From Ruminococcaceae bacterium UBA1213 (GTDB taxonomy: Bacteria > Bacillota > Clostridia > Oscillospirales > Acutalibacteraceae), in contig DBXL01000033.1 in assembly GCA_002309275.1 (NCBI GenBank), positions 8,917 through 16,652 of the forward strand: 7,736 nucleotides of DNA, in the 5' to 3' direction. Position numbers and translations under genes: made by a program. Below are positions 1-5,315 of this stretch, piece by piece (position 1 is the stretch's first letter; the number at the start of each line of letters is the position of its first letter). A model generated the notes under the pieces. The model saw only the letters and a program-made list of their open reading frames with translations, made no database searches and had not been told where the DNA came from.

Positions 1-540
1 GAAGTTTTCGGAAAAGTTCTGACAGATGATAAAGGAAATATCATCAAAGTGGCATACCATGCCATTTCAAGCGGTCAGACCGAAAGTGCAAAAGATATAT
101 TCGGCTTTGAAAGCGACTATTTACAGCCTGTATCAAGTGCAGGTGATGTGAATGTATCGGGCTATCTTTCTCAGAAAGAAATATCAGTCAAAAGATTCAA
201 AGAAATCATGCTTTCAAAGAATATACAGCTTGACGGCGAACCTGATACATGGATAGGCGATATGGAAAGAACACAGTCGGGAACGGTAAAATTGATTCAA
301 ATAGGAGATAAAACCATAAGCGGTGCGGATATAAGAGAAATGTTTTCATTGAGAAGTGCAAATTTTGACGTTTCGTACAGCAATAATAAATTTATACTTT
401 TAGTATATGGATACGGTCACGGTGTAGGCATGAGTCAGTACGGTGCGGAAAGCATGGCAAAGCAGGGAGCAGGCTGTGAAGAAATTCTTCATCACTATTA
501 CGGCAACTGCAATATACAAAAAATCGACAGTCAGATTTAA
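1..540 (+). CDS. spoIID: SpoIID/LytB-domain protein, C-terminal part (5' end outside window)
   Basis: The frame is open from base 1, so the gene begins left of the window; 179 C-terminal residues are visible. Family members are usually about 300-350 residues, so roughly the first half is missing, including the region expected to hold the catalytic glutamate. Visible hallmarks are the YHAISSGQTES stretch (residues 19-29, matching the family's A-SxSGGxTE block) and HGVGMSQYGA (residues 140-149, bases 418-447), followed by the typical closing EEILHHYYGNCNI. SpoIID is a membrane-anchored lytic transglycosylase that, with SpoIIM and SpoIIP, degrades septal peptidoglycan during engulfment in endospore formers. 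That role is family knowledge; the neighbours give no sporulation context, so a vegetative LytB-like paralogue is possible. A GTG at 49 could be mistaken for a start, but coding similarity continues upstream of it. The gene converges on the protease gene to its right. Confidence 0.92.
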   Translation, partial: EVFGKVLTDDKGNIIKVAYHAISSGQTESAKDIFGFESDYLQPVSSAGDVNVSGYLSQKEISVKRFKEIMLSKNIQLDGEPDTWIGDMERTQSGTVKLIQIGDKTISGADIREMFSLRSANFDVSYSNNKFILLVYGYGHGVGMSQYGAESMAKQGAGCEEILHHYYGNCNIQKIDSQI

Positions 541-559
541 AAAATACCGACTGTCGATT
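518..559 (-). terminator. Intrinsic terminator of the protease operon, overlapping the 3' end of spoIID
   Basis: An 11-bp perfect stem pairs 522-532 (AATCGACAGTC) with 549-559, with a 16-nt loop. Read on the minus strand it is followed by six T (523-518), two of which lie in the stem. It starts 5 bases past the stop of the CPBP gene. On the plus strand no T-run follows, so it should act mainly on the leftward transcript. Its left arm is spoIID coding sequence and the spoIID stop codon (538-540) lies in the loop. Confidence 0.75.
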
Positions 560-564
560 GAAAT

Positions 565-1245
565 TCAGCCTATCAGCATGAATATAAGCAGGTCATATAA
601 CATATGCAATGCAACGGGAACTAATATATTTTTGGTTTTAATGAAAAGCCAGCTGAATATAAAGCTTAATATGATGATACCCATGAATCCAAGACTTTGA
701 AAATTTTTAAAAAATACCCCGTCATATATCCATATAGGAAAATGTATGCATAAAAACATCACGGAATTGATTCCCACCGCAAGCCATTGTTTCCATTCTT
801 TATCGGCATTTTTGAGAGTGCTGTTCAAAAGCCAGCCACGAAATACCATCTCTTCCGTTATTCCAACAAAAATGACTATGATAATTTGTGACCAGCCGAA
901 GCTTTCTTTTACAGAAACTCCGACACTCCTGAATGCCGCTGCCAGACAGTAAATTATGCAAAGAATAAATATAGGCAGTATCTGCAAAAATTTTATCTTA
1001 GTCGTAAACATCTCTTTCAAGCCTATATACATATCGCTTTCAAACTTTTTTACAAGAATGATTGCAGGTACTGTCCAGACAAGATTTTTGATGATTCCCG
1101 ATCGTATGAACTGCATGATAACATCATTGTTATTCGTCAATGCCAAAAGCTGATTTTTAATCAGCAGTTCAAAAACTGTCCACAATCCATAGAACAAAAT
1201 GCAGTATATCACAAGTGTTATTATGAGTTTTCTATTCTTTATCAT
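565..1245 (-). CDS. CPBP-family (Abi) intramembrane metalloprotease
   Basis: This 226-residue, strongly hydrophobic protein has about six to seven membrane segments and all three CPBP/Abi (PF02517) motifs: EEMVFRGW (E131, E132, R136), FLCIHF (H168) and HMLYD (H214, D218). In characterised relatives (Rce1-like proteases) these glutamates and histidines line an intramembrane catalytic site. The family includes CAAX-type proteases, bacteriocin self-immunity proteins and regulated-proteolysis enzymes, so the substrate cannot be told from sequence. Length is normal and no key residue is missing. The ATG is preceded by GAGGTG (1251-1256) at a 5-nt distance, and this site overlaps the stop codon of the 373-residue gene; the 4-bp gap implies translational coupling and a shared transcript. 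A terminator follows directly. Family assignment is secure; function is open. Confidence 0.93.
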   Translation of the reverse strand: MIKNRKLIITLVIYCILFYGLWTVFELLIKNQLLALTNNNDVIMQFIRSGIIKNLVWTVPAIILVKKFESDMYIGLKEMFTTKIKFLQILPIFILCIIYCLAAAFRSVGVSVKESFGWSQIIIVIFVGITEEMVFRGWLLNSTLKNADKEWKQWLAVGINSVMFLCIHFPIWIYDGVFFKNFQSLGFMGIIILSFIFSWLFIKTKNILVPVALHMLYDLLIFMLIG

Positions 1246-1249
1246 AAAT

Positions 1250-2371
1250 TCACCTCAATCTATAATCGTCTGTGACATTGAAAAGGGTACTTGTCAAAAT
1301 CAGGTTTTCCTGTTTACTTCCGTCATTAAGTGCATTATTCACTGCATCGAAACTTGCACTTGAATGAAGAAGGCTTTCAAATACTTTTTTGGTATTCTTC
1401 AAACTATTCCTTTCCAGAACGCCTGCTGCCGCATTCAATATGGGATAATATGTTGCTAACTGAGATTTATAGAAAGTTCGGATGTTTCCATGTAAATTGA
1501 TTTGCACTTTTTCAGAGAATTGCACACCTTCTATTGCAAATTCCGCAAATATTTCGGGAATGAAATTGTAAATATCCTGTGCAAGCGAAGTATCTCCCAG
1601 AAATTCTGTCAAGACCTGTAAATATAAATCTTCCTTTCCGTCATTCATTACTTTTTCATACAGCATAAGAGATTTTTCCACAGCATCATATATATCGGCA
1701 TCACTGTAAGGGTAATCACGGAGAGTTTCTTTTTCCTGCTTTAAAAGGAAAATCTGCTTGTGAGAGGCAAAGTTTTTGTTTTTCCAGGTTTTAGCCATGT
1801 CTTCTATGACTTGACTAAGACTTTCTATTTTATTGTTATTGATTCTGCACTCTCCTGTTGTAAATTGTCCGTCACCGCCGTTGGCGGCATATATTTTTAT
1901 ACAGCAAATATCCTGATTTCCTATACGCTTTGCAATCTCATCTTTAATAATATTCCAGTATATATTCACATCATCAACAGGCACTTCCCTGCCAAGTGCA
2001 ACAACATTTCCTATATACAATTTCCATTTATGCAAGCCGTTGAAATCACTGTCAAACTCCCTTGCGTTCACGTCATTCAGCATAGCCTGAACGGTTTCCA
2101 TGATACCGAACATAAAACCGCCCTGTGCCATTCCCACAGCAATTTTTTGGTCGGAGCCGAGTGCAGACGATATTTCAAACAGTTCATTTTTCCAATCAGG
2201 AGAATATATGTGATAACCGATAGTTGCCATTCTCTCTTTAAGCTGATATACTTCAGGCTTTACCGCAATATTAAGCTTTGATAAAATAACTCTGTCACCG
2301 CTTATAAAGCTTCCAAGCTCTTTATAGCATTCTTTCAAATCATTATTTATGTAGTTATTGTCAAATTCCAA
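1250..2371 (-). CDS. Hypothetical protein, unrecognised family, coupled to the CPBP protease
   Basis: This 373-residue protein has no signal peptide or membrane segment and is therefore probably cytoplasmic. I recognise no family. Residues about 45-215 look like a mixed alpha/beta domain with a glycine-rich stretch AVGMAQGGFMFG (78-89), a conserved-looking block HKWKLYIGNVVALGREVPVDDVN (114-136, split by a turn), and GGDGQFTTGECRIN (165-178). Residues about 222-373 are mainly helical with alternating charge. The start is TTG (2369-2371): a strong AGGGGGAG site (2378-2385) lies 6 nt upstream, and no in-frame ATG occurs before residue 49. It is the first gene after the promoter at 2404-2432, follows the LuxR gene by 64 bp and sits 4 bp upstream of the protease, so it most likely works with, regulates or is a client of that protease. 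This is inference from context only. Confidence 0.85.
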   Translation of the reverse strand: MEFDNNYINNDLKECYKELGSFISGDRVILSKLNIAVKPEVYQLKERMATIGYHIYSPDWKNELFEISSALGSDQKIAVGMAQGGFMFGIMETVQAMLNDVNAREFDSDFNGLHKWKLYIGNVVALGREVPVDDVNIYWNIIKDEIAKRIGNQDICCIKIYAANGGDGQFTTGECRINNNKIESLSQVIEDMAKTWKNKNFASHKQIFLLKQEKETLRDYPYSDADIYDAVEKSLMLYEKVMNDGKEDLYLQVLTEFLGDTSLAQDIYNFIPEIFAEFAIEGVQFSEKVQINLHGNIRTFYKSQLATYYPILNAAAGVLERNSLKNTKKVFESLLHSSASFDAVNNALNDGSKQENLILTSTLFNVTDDYRLR

Positions 2372-2377
2372 AATTTT

Positions 2378-2385
2378 CTCCCCCT
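2378..2385 (-). promoter_or_regulatory. Strong Shine-Dalgarno site that fixes a TTG start
   Basis: AGGGGGAG on the minus strand lies 6 nt before TTG at 2371-2369. The nearest upstream ATG (2390-2388) is in another frame and runs into a stop after nine codons, so the TTG is the supported start of the 373-residue gene. Confidence 0.7.
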
Positions 2386-2403
2386 GCCATATTATATGAT
2401 TTA

Positions 2404-2432
2404 ATTATATATCCATATCATATATTTTGCAA
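2404..2432 (-). promoter_or_regulatory. Sigma-A-type promoter for the 373-residue gene and protease
   Basis: On the minus strand, TTGCAA (2432-2427) is followed by a 17-bp spacer and a perfect TATAAT (2409-2404). The predicted transcription start is near 2397, giving a leader of about 25 nt. The -35 box begins just past the stop of the LuxR gene, so the two downstream genes can be expressed independently of it, or additionally to read-through. Confidence 0.65.
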
Positions 2433-2435
2433 GGC

Positions 2436-2945
2436 TTAAAGACTGCTGTAAAATAATTTTACTGCATCTATTCTGGAACTGATGTCGAGTTTTTTATAGC
2501 AGTTATTCAGTATTTTTTTGACGGTACCCTCTTTTATCTCGAGCTGACTGGCAATATTTTTATTTGTCAGACCGTCTGCTGCAAGCATGAATACCTCTTT
2601 TTCACGGGCTGTCAGTTTTTCAAAAGCGGTCTTATTCTCTATTCCCTGAATTTCACTGATAAATATAATCATTTTGCAGAAAATACCTTTTTCCGCTATG
2701 GGAATCGCAGTAATAAAATACCCTGATAAAGTTCCGCCTGCTTTCAGCATGACACTTTCCGTATGCGGTATCATGCTTTTCAGTGCTTCTTTAAACACAT
2801 TTGAAACAGCAAGTTTTTCAGGTGAAATTTTCACTTTTTCGGCAAGCTCCTTGAATTTTCTGTTACAGCCTGATATGTAAAATTCATTCTTATTATTTTT
2901 TCTCACACTTGCATAAGATATTTCTTTAAAATTTTCATCGCTCAT
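2436..2945 (-). CDS. LuxR-type HTH transcriptional regulator with PAS-like N-terminal domain
   Basis: A 169-residue protein. Residues about 108-165 form a LuxR/GerE DNA-binding domain: LTAREKEVFMLAADGLTNKN (111-130), IASQLEIKEGTVKK (131-144) and KKLDISSRIDAV, matching the usual LTxREkEVL-GxsNkeIA-L-isegTVK-KLgv-sR pattern. In the recognition helix the common VKNH is VKKI. Residues about 10-105 are not a response-regulator receiver; the size and the opening FYISGCNRKFKEL suggest a single small sensory domain of PAS type, but this is weak. The ATG has GGAGGG (2954-2959) 8 nt upstream. It lies 64 bp ahead of the 373-residue gene in the same direction, so it could be the regulator of that unit. 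It would act as a DNA-bound dimer in the cytoplasm, with an unknown signal. HTH call is firm, sensor call tentative. Confidence 0.9.
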   Translation of the reverse strand: MSDENFKEISYASVRKNNKNEFYISGCNRKFKELAEKVKISPEKLAVSNVFKEALKSMIPHTESVMLKAGGTLSGYFITAIPIAEKGIFCKMIIFISEIQGIENKTAFEKLTAREKEVFMLAADGLTNKNIASQLEIKEGTVKKILNNCYKKLDISSRIDAVKLFYSSL

Positions 2946-2982
2946 ATATCATTCCCTCCGTTTAAAAAAATTTTTACAGTAT

Positions 2983-3011
2983 ATTATAAAATATGCTATG
3001 CTACCAAATCA
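2983..3011 (-). promoter_or_regulatory. Possible promoter of the LuxR-type gene
   Basis: A perfect TATAAT on the minus strand (2988-2983) sits about 40 bp before the start codon. At a 17-bp spacing the -35 position reads TGATTT (3011-3006), a poor match, so the promoter may need an activator. The spacer holds a short tandem repeat, TAGCA twice (3004-2995). Confidence 0.4.
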
Positions 3012-3026
3012 CTACTAAAACAGAAA

Positions 3027-3059
3027 TATCGACCTCGCAAAATGGCATTGAGGTCGATA
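3027..3059 (-). terminator. Intrinsic terminator of the anchored surface protein gene
   Basis: A 10-bp perfect stem pairs 3027-3036 (TATCGACCTC) with 3050-3059, with a 13-nt loop. On the minus strand it is followed by TTTCTGTTTT. It begins 5 bases after the stop of the 204-residue gene and separates that gene from the LuxR promoter downstream. The T-run is interrupted, so efficiency may be moderate. Confidence 0.65.
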
Positions 3060-3064
3060 AAAAT

Positions 3065-3679
3065 TTAAAAATAATATTTTTTTCTTGTAAAAAGGATAAT
3101 GATGACAGATGATATAATTGCTATGGCTGAAACGGGAAAAATAATGGAGTAATAACTGCCGTCGGTATTGGGGATAGTGCTTTGTGAGGGAGAGGCAAAC
3201 TCCTCAGAGGAGAATATAAAATCCAGTTTTTGAAAGGTGGAGATAATATCTGTATCATTTTGTCTGCTGACATGGAGGCGTATTTTCAATTCACAGCTCT
3301 CACCACCGGAAAGCTCGCATACAAGCATATTTTGTGCAGGATTGATGGAGGAGGAAAGCATATTGCCGTTGGTGTCGGCAACTGAAAGGCGAATGTTCTG
3401 CAAAAGGCAGATGTACTCACTTGAAACAGCCCTTGCACGCAGATAGATACGAGCTTTTCTTGTATCGGGATTATGAAGGGAAATTTGTTTTGAAACAGTC
3501 ACGCCCGGATAAAGACTTTTAAAATTGCCAAAAAGATAATTGCTGTGTGGAATGTCGATAAAATTTTTGGAATAGCCCTCAAAGACGACATCACTGCCTC
3601 CGGCCGCACGCACGGTTGTAAATGTCAGTAAAATTCCTATGATAACTGCCGCAGTGCATATAATAAGAGTTTTTTTCAT
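3065..3679 (-). CDS. Secreted surface protein with C-terminal membrane or sortase-like anchor
   Basis: A 204-residue protein. Residues 1-26 are a signal peptide (MKK, hydrophobic core, cleavage likely after VRAA). The middle (about 32-158) looks like one beta-sandwich domain; the stretch FGNFKSLYPG followed by ISLHNPD and ARIYLRA (50-82) resembles the 'PG-x-V-x-N-YLRA' pattern that I associate with clostridial cell-wall-anchored adhesin or pilin-like proteins (recollection, not a search). The C-terminus has a sorting-signal layout: IPNTDGS (169-175) in the place of LPxTG, a hydrophobic helix (about 178-197), then RKK. If a sortase accepts IPNTD the protein is wall-linked, otherwise it stays membrane-anchored. 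Two or three cysteines lie in the exported domain (C91, C121, C129). The ATG has GGAGGGG (3687-3693) 7 nt upstream. It is apparently monocistronic between two terminators. Confidence 0.82.
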   Translation of the reverse strand: MKKTLIICTAAVIIGILLTFTTVRAAGGSDVVFEGYSKNFIDIPHSNYLFGNFKSLYPGVTVSKQISLHNPDTRKARIYLRARAVSSEYICLLQNIRLSVADTNGNMLSSSINPAQNMLVCELSGGESCELKIRLHVSRQNDTDIISTFQKLDFIFSSEEFASPSQSTIPNTDGSYYSIIFPVSAIAIISSVIIILFTRKKYYF

Positions 3680-3735
3680 ATTTTCGCCCCTCCGCCTGAA
3701 ATGGCAATATTCTGCAAATATATTCTTCTTAATGA

Positions 3736-3741
3736 ATTATA
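3736..3741 (-). promoter_or_regulatory. Possible -10 box of the surface protein gene
   Basis: TATAAT occurs on the minus strand 56 bp before the start codon, between the upstream hairpin terminator and the ribosome binding site. No acceptable -35 box is seen 15-19 bp upstream. Because a strong terminator lies just upstream, a promoter must be somewhere in 3694-3766; this is the best candidate. Confidence 0.3.
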
Positions 3742-3766
3742 TGCAGGCACAGGGAAAAATATGCAC

Positions 3767-3801
3767 AAAAAAAAGCTGTACAGACAGTCTGTACAGCTTT
3801 T
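3767..3801 (-). terminator. Strong hairpin terminator of the L,D-transpeptidase operon
   Basis: 15-bp arms (3771-3785 and 3787-3801) are perfectly complementary around one central base; in RNA the loop would open to about five bases. On the minus strand the hairpin ends in eight T (3774-3767). It starts 4 bases after the stop of the 120-residue gene. On the plus strand only TTTT follows. The self-complementary octamer CTGTACAG occurs in each arm (3776-3783, 3789-3796). Confidence 0.88.
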
Positions 3802-3805
3802 CATC

Positions 3806-4168
3806 TCAGAATATGCCGAACTCAAATCCCCAGAACGATACGGCAAATAAACACAGTATCGCAAGGGTGAAATAGAATTTAACGCTGAAATGCTCTTTTC
3901 GGAAGAACAGAAAGAAAAACAGAAGATTATTAAGTATCACTCCGCAGAGGTAGATAATAGCAAGGACACCGCCCTTTGCTTCACCCGGATTTTCAAACAT
4001 GAACAGAATGACATAAGGTGCTGCAATGCCGAGAGCAATATTGATAACTGCCTGAGGGATATAGAAATACCACTTGAATTTTTTCTTTTCAAAGACAAAC
4101 TCACTTGTACCGACAAACAGAGCTGTCAAAACGGCCATTCCTGTAAGCAGATAGAAAAATATATCCAA
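3806..4168 (-). CDS. Small four-helix membrane protein, unrecognised
   Basis: A 120-residue protein with four predicted membrane segments (about 2-26, 34-58, 67-89 and 96-118), a short basic loop EKKKFK after the first helix and FFRKEHF before the last. No family motif is recognised. The start is TTG (4168-4166): AAAGGAAG (4185-4178) lies 9 nt upstream and overlaps the stop of the transpeptidase gene, and the next in-frame Met is residue 11. The 16-bp gap to the upstream gene, with no promoter between, makes this the second gene of the transpeptidase operon, so a role in envelope assembly is a reasonable guess but only a guess. Hydrophobicity, a ribosome binding site and a terminator immediately behind it support a real gene. 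Confidence 0.75.
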   Translation of the reverse strand: MDIFFYLLTGMAVLTALFVGTSEFVFEKKKFKWYFYIPQAVINIALGIAAPYVILFMFENPGEAKGGVLAIIYLCGVILNNLLFFFLFFRKEHFSVKFYFTLAILCLFAVSFWGFEFGIF

Positions 4169-4184
4169 TCGTTCCGACTTCCTT

Positions 4185-5129
4185 TCAGACCGTTATCCAG
4201 ATGACAGGCATACTGTCATCGTCCAGCCATTCAAGAATACTTTTCATAACGCTTTCGGGTACAGCAATACAGCCTTCTGTCGGGGTATTGCCGCAGTGCA
4301 TGAACAGGGCAGACGGTCTTTCAATATCAGGCTCATATGTATTGTAATTGATGACAAGACCATATTTATAGGACTTTTCGGCTGCTATCATATGTTCTGC
4401 CTTATTCCAGTCTTTTTCTTCAATTCCCTCTACTTTTTGATTGAAGAATTGTGACTGGGTATCGGTTACCCAATAGGTATTCTCTGTTATCTCAAACATG
4501 GGATAGCTTGTAACAGGCTTTTCACCAATATAAAAGCCCTCTCCGAGCGGCCACATTCCCGCAGGCGTTTTTTTGGAATCGGCTGTTGCTTCATAGCTGG
4601 AACCGTTTTCACCTATATATACTTCATCTGTAACAGTTTCTCCCTCTCCCACGACATTCCACCAATAACCATTTTTCGCTTTTTCATAGCAGTATAATTT
4701 TGCTTTGGAAGGGTTTGAGAAGTTGTCAGCCTCGACAAGTATCAGTTTATTTCCTGTCAGATTTTCCTCAAAGTCATATTCATAAGCCGTCATGAATTCT
4801 TCAAGGTCCTGTGGCTGGCGGTCAATGTTTTCAGGCTCTTTCAGAAATTCCCTTGCTTTTATTTCCGCCATTTTCTGCAAATTTTCCTTTGTGTCGGAAA
4901 CCTGCTTGCTTTCGGCGAGAATGATTTCGGAAAGTTCTTTTTTATTTTTTTGTTTTTCGGAATCTGTCTTATCGTGTGTCAAAAGAGAGCTTATTTTCAG
5001 CGGATCAAGCTTATCTATTTTAAGCATATCCGTTTTTATATCGACAGCCACAGCTGCTGTTGCCACAGCCGCTGCCGCAAAAACTACTGACAAGAATACT
5101 TCTGTTATTACAAACAATGGTTTTTTCAT
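4185..5129 (-). CDS. Membrane-anchored L,D-transpeptidase (YkuD-type catalytic domain)
   Basis: A 314-residue protein. Residues 7-29 are an alanine-rich hydrophobic segment serving as signal anchor; about 52-95 is a highly charged, probably helical or coiled stalk; about 125-314 is the YkuD-type domain. The end carries the active-site pattern SALFMHCG (H278) followed by TPTEGCIAVPESVM with the presumed nucleophile C287. Such enzymes form 3-3 cross-links in peptidoglycan or attach proteins to it, on the outer face of the membrane. The catalytic block is TEGC rather than the usual SHGC; it looks closest to the divergent COG3786-type subgroup, where the His before Gly-Cys is also absent (from memory). 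The ATG has GGGAGG (5139-5144) 9 nt upstream and a promoter at 5162-5189. It heads a two-gene operon and is divergent from the ABC exporter. An activity other than transpeptidation is possible. Confidence 0.88.
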   Translation of the reverse strand: MKKPLFVITEVFLSVVFAAAAVATAAVAVDIKTDMLKIDKLDPLKISSLLTHDKTDSEKQKNKKELSEIILAESKQVSDTKENLQKMAEIKAREFLKEPENIDRQPQDLEEFMTAYEYDFEENLTGNKLILVEADNFSNPSKAKLYCYEKAKNGYWWNVVGEGETVTDEVYIGENGSSYEATADSKKTPAGMWPLGEGFYIGEKPVTSYPMFEITENTYWVTDTQSQFFNQKVEGIEEKDWNKAEHMIAAEKSYKYGLVINYNTYEPDIERPSALFMHCGNTPTEGCIAVPESVMKSILEWLDDDSMPVIWITV

Positions 5130-5161
5130 AATTTTTTTCCTCCCAATAATGCTTATAATCT

Positions 5162-5189
5162 ATTATACTTTTATTTTTGGATTTGTAAA
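5162..5189 (-). promoter_or_regulatory. Promoter of the L,D-transpeptidase operon
   Basis: On the minus strand TTTACA (5189-5184), a 16-bp spacer and a perfect TATAAT (5167-5162). The transcription start would be near 5155, about 25 nt before the ATG, with the ribosome binding site GGGAGG inside that leader. Confidence 0.65.
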
Positions 5190-5199
5190 TAGGGAATTT

Positions 5200-5221
5200 T
5201 GTCAAATCACGCTTTTTGACA
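5200..5221. promoter_or_regulatory. Interrupted palindrome in the divergent promoter region, possible operator
   Basis: TGTCAAA (5200-5206), 8 bases, TTTGACA (5215-5221): perfect 7-bp arms, 22 bp in all, between the two divergent promoters. Each arm contains TTGACA in outward-reading orientation, but neither has a -10 box at a normal distance. It fits a dimeric regulator site better than paired promoters. Confidence 0.4.
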
Positions 5222-5251
5222 TATATTTCACAAAAAATTAACAAAAAAATC

Positions 5252-5283
5252 TTGCAAAAGAATAAAAATATGTGTATTATAAT
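5252..5283 (+). promoter_or_regulatory. Promoter of the ABC exporter operon
   Basis: TTGCAA (5252-5257), 17-bp spacer, TATTAT (5275-5280). An overlapping perfect TATAAT (5278-5283) exists but at a 20-bp spacing. The start would fall near 5287-5290, leaving a leader of about 27 nt that contains AGGAGAT (5301-5307). Confidence 0.5.
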
Positions 5284-5315
5284 TATAAAAATATCCGAAC
5301 AGGAGATGATATAAA

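Noticed and set aside
49..51. GTG as a possible start of the SpoIID-like gene.
   Set aside because: Family-like residues continue upstream in frame to base 1 and no ribosome binding site precedes the GTG, so the gene is truncated by the window edge.
443..700. An 85-codon plus-strand frame across the end of spoIID.
   Set aside because: It is out of frame with spoIID, passes through the terminator hairpin and the antisense of the protease, and has no ribosome binding site.
1760..2281. A 173-codon open frame on the plus strand.
   Set aside because: It lies wholly antisense to the 373-residue gene, has no ribosome binding site, and its Cys/Phe/Tyr-rich translation looks like an antisense shadow.
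2361..2390. A nine-codon minus-strand frame starting with ATG just upstream of the TTG start of the 373-residue gene.
   Set aside because: Its ATG has no ribosome binding site of its own; it simply spans the Shine-Dalgarno site of the real gene.
2993..3004. Tandem TATGC repeat upstream of the LuxR-type gene.
   Set aside because: Only two five-base units in AT-rich DNA; too short to support as a binding site or repeat element.
4792..5241. A 149-codon open frame on the plus strand, serine- and alanine-rich.
   Set aside because: It is antisense to the transpeptidase stalk and anchor and runs through that gene's promoter.
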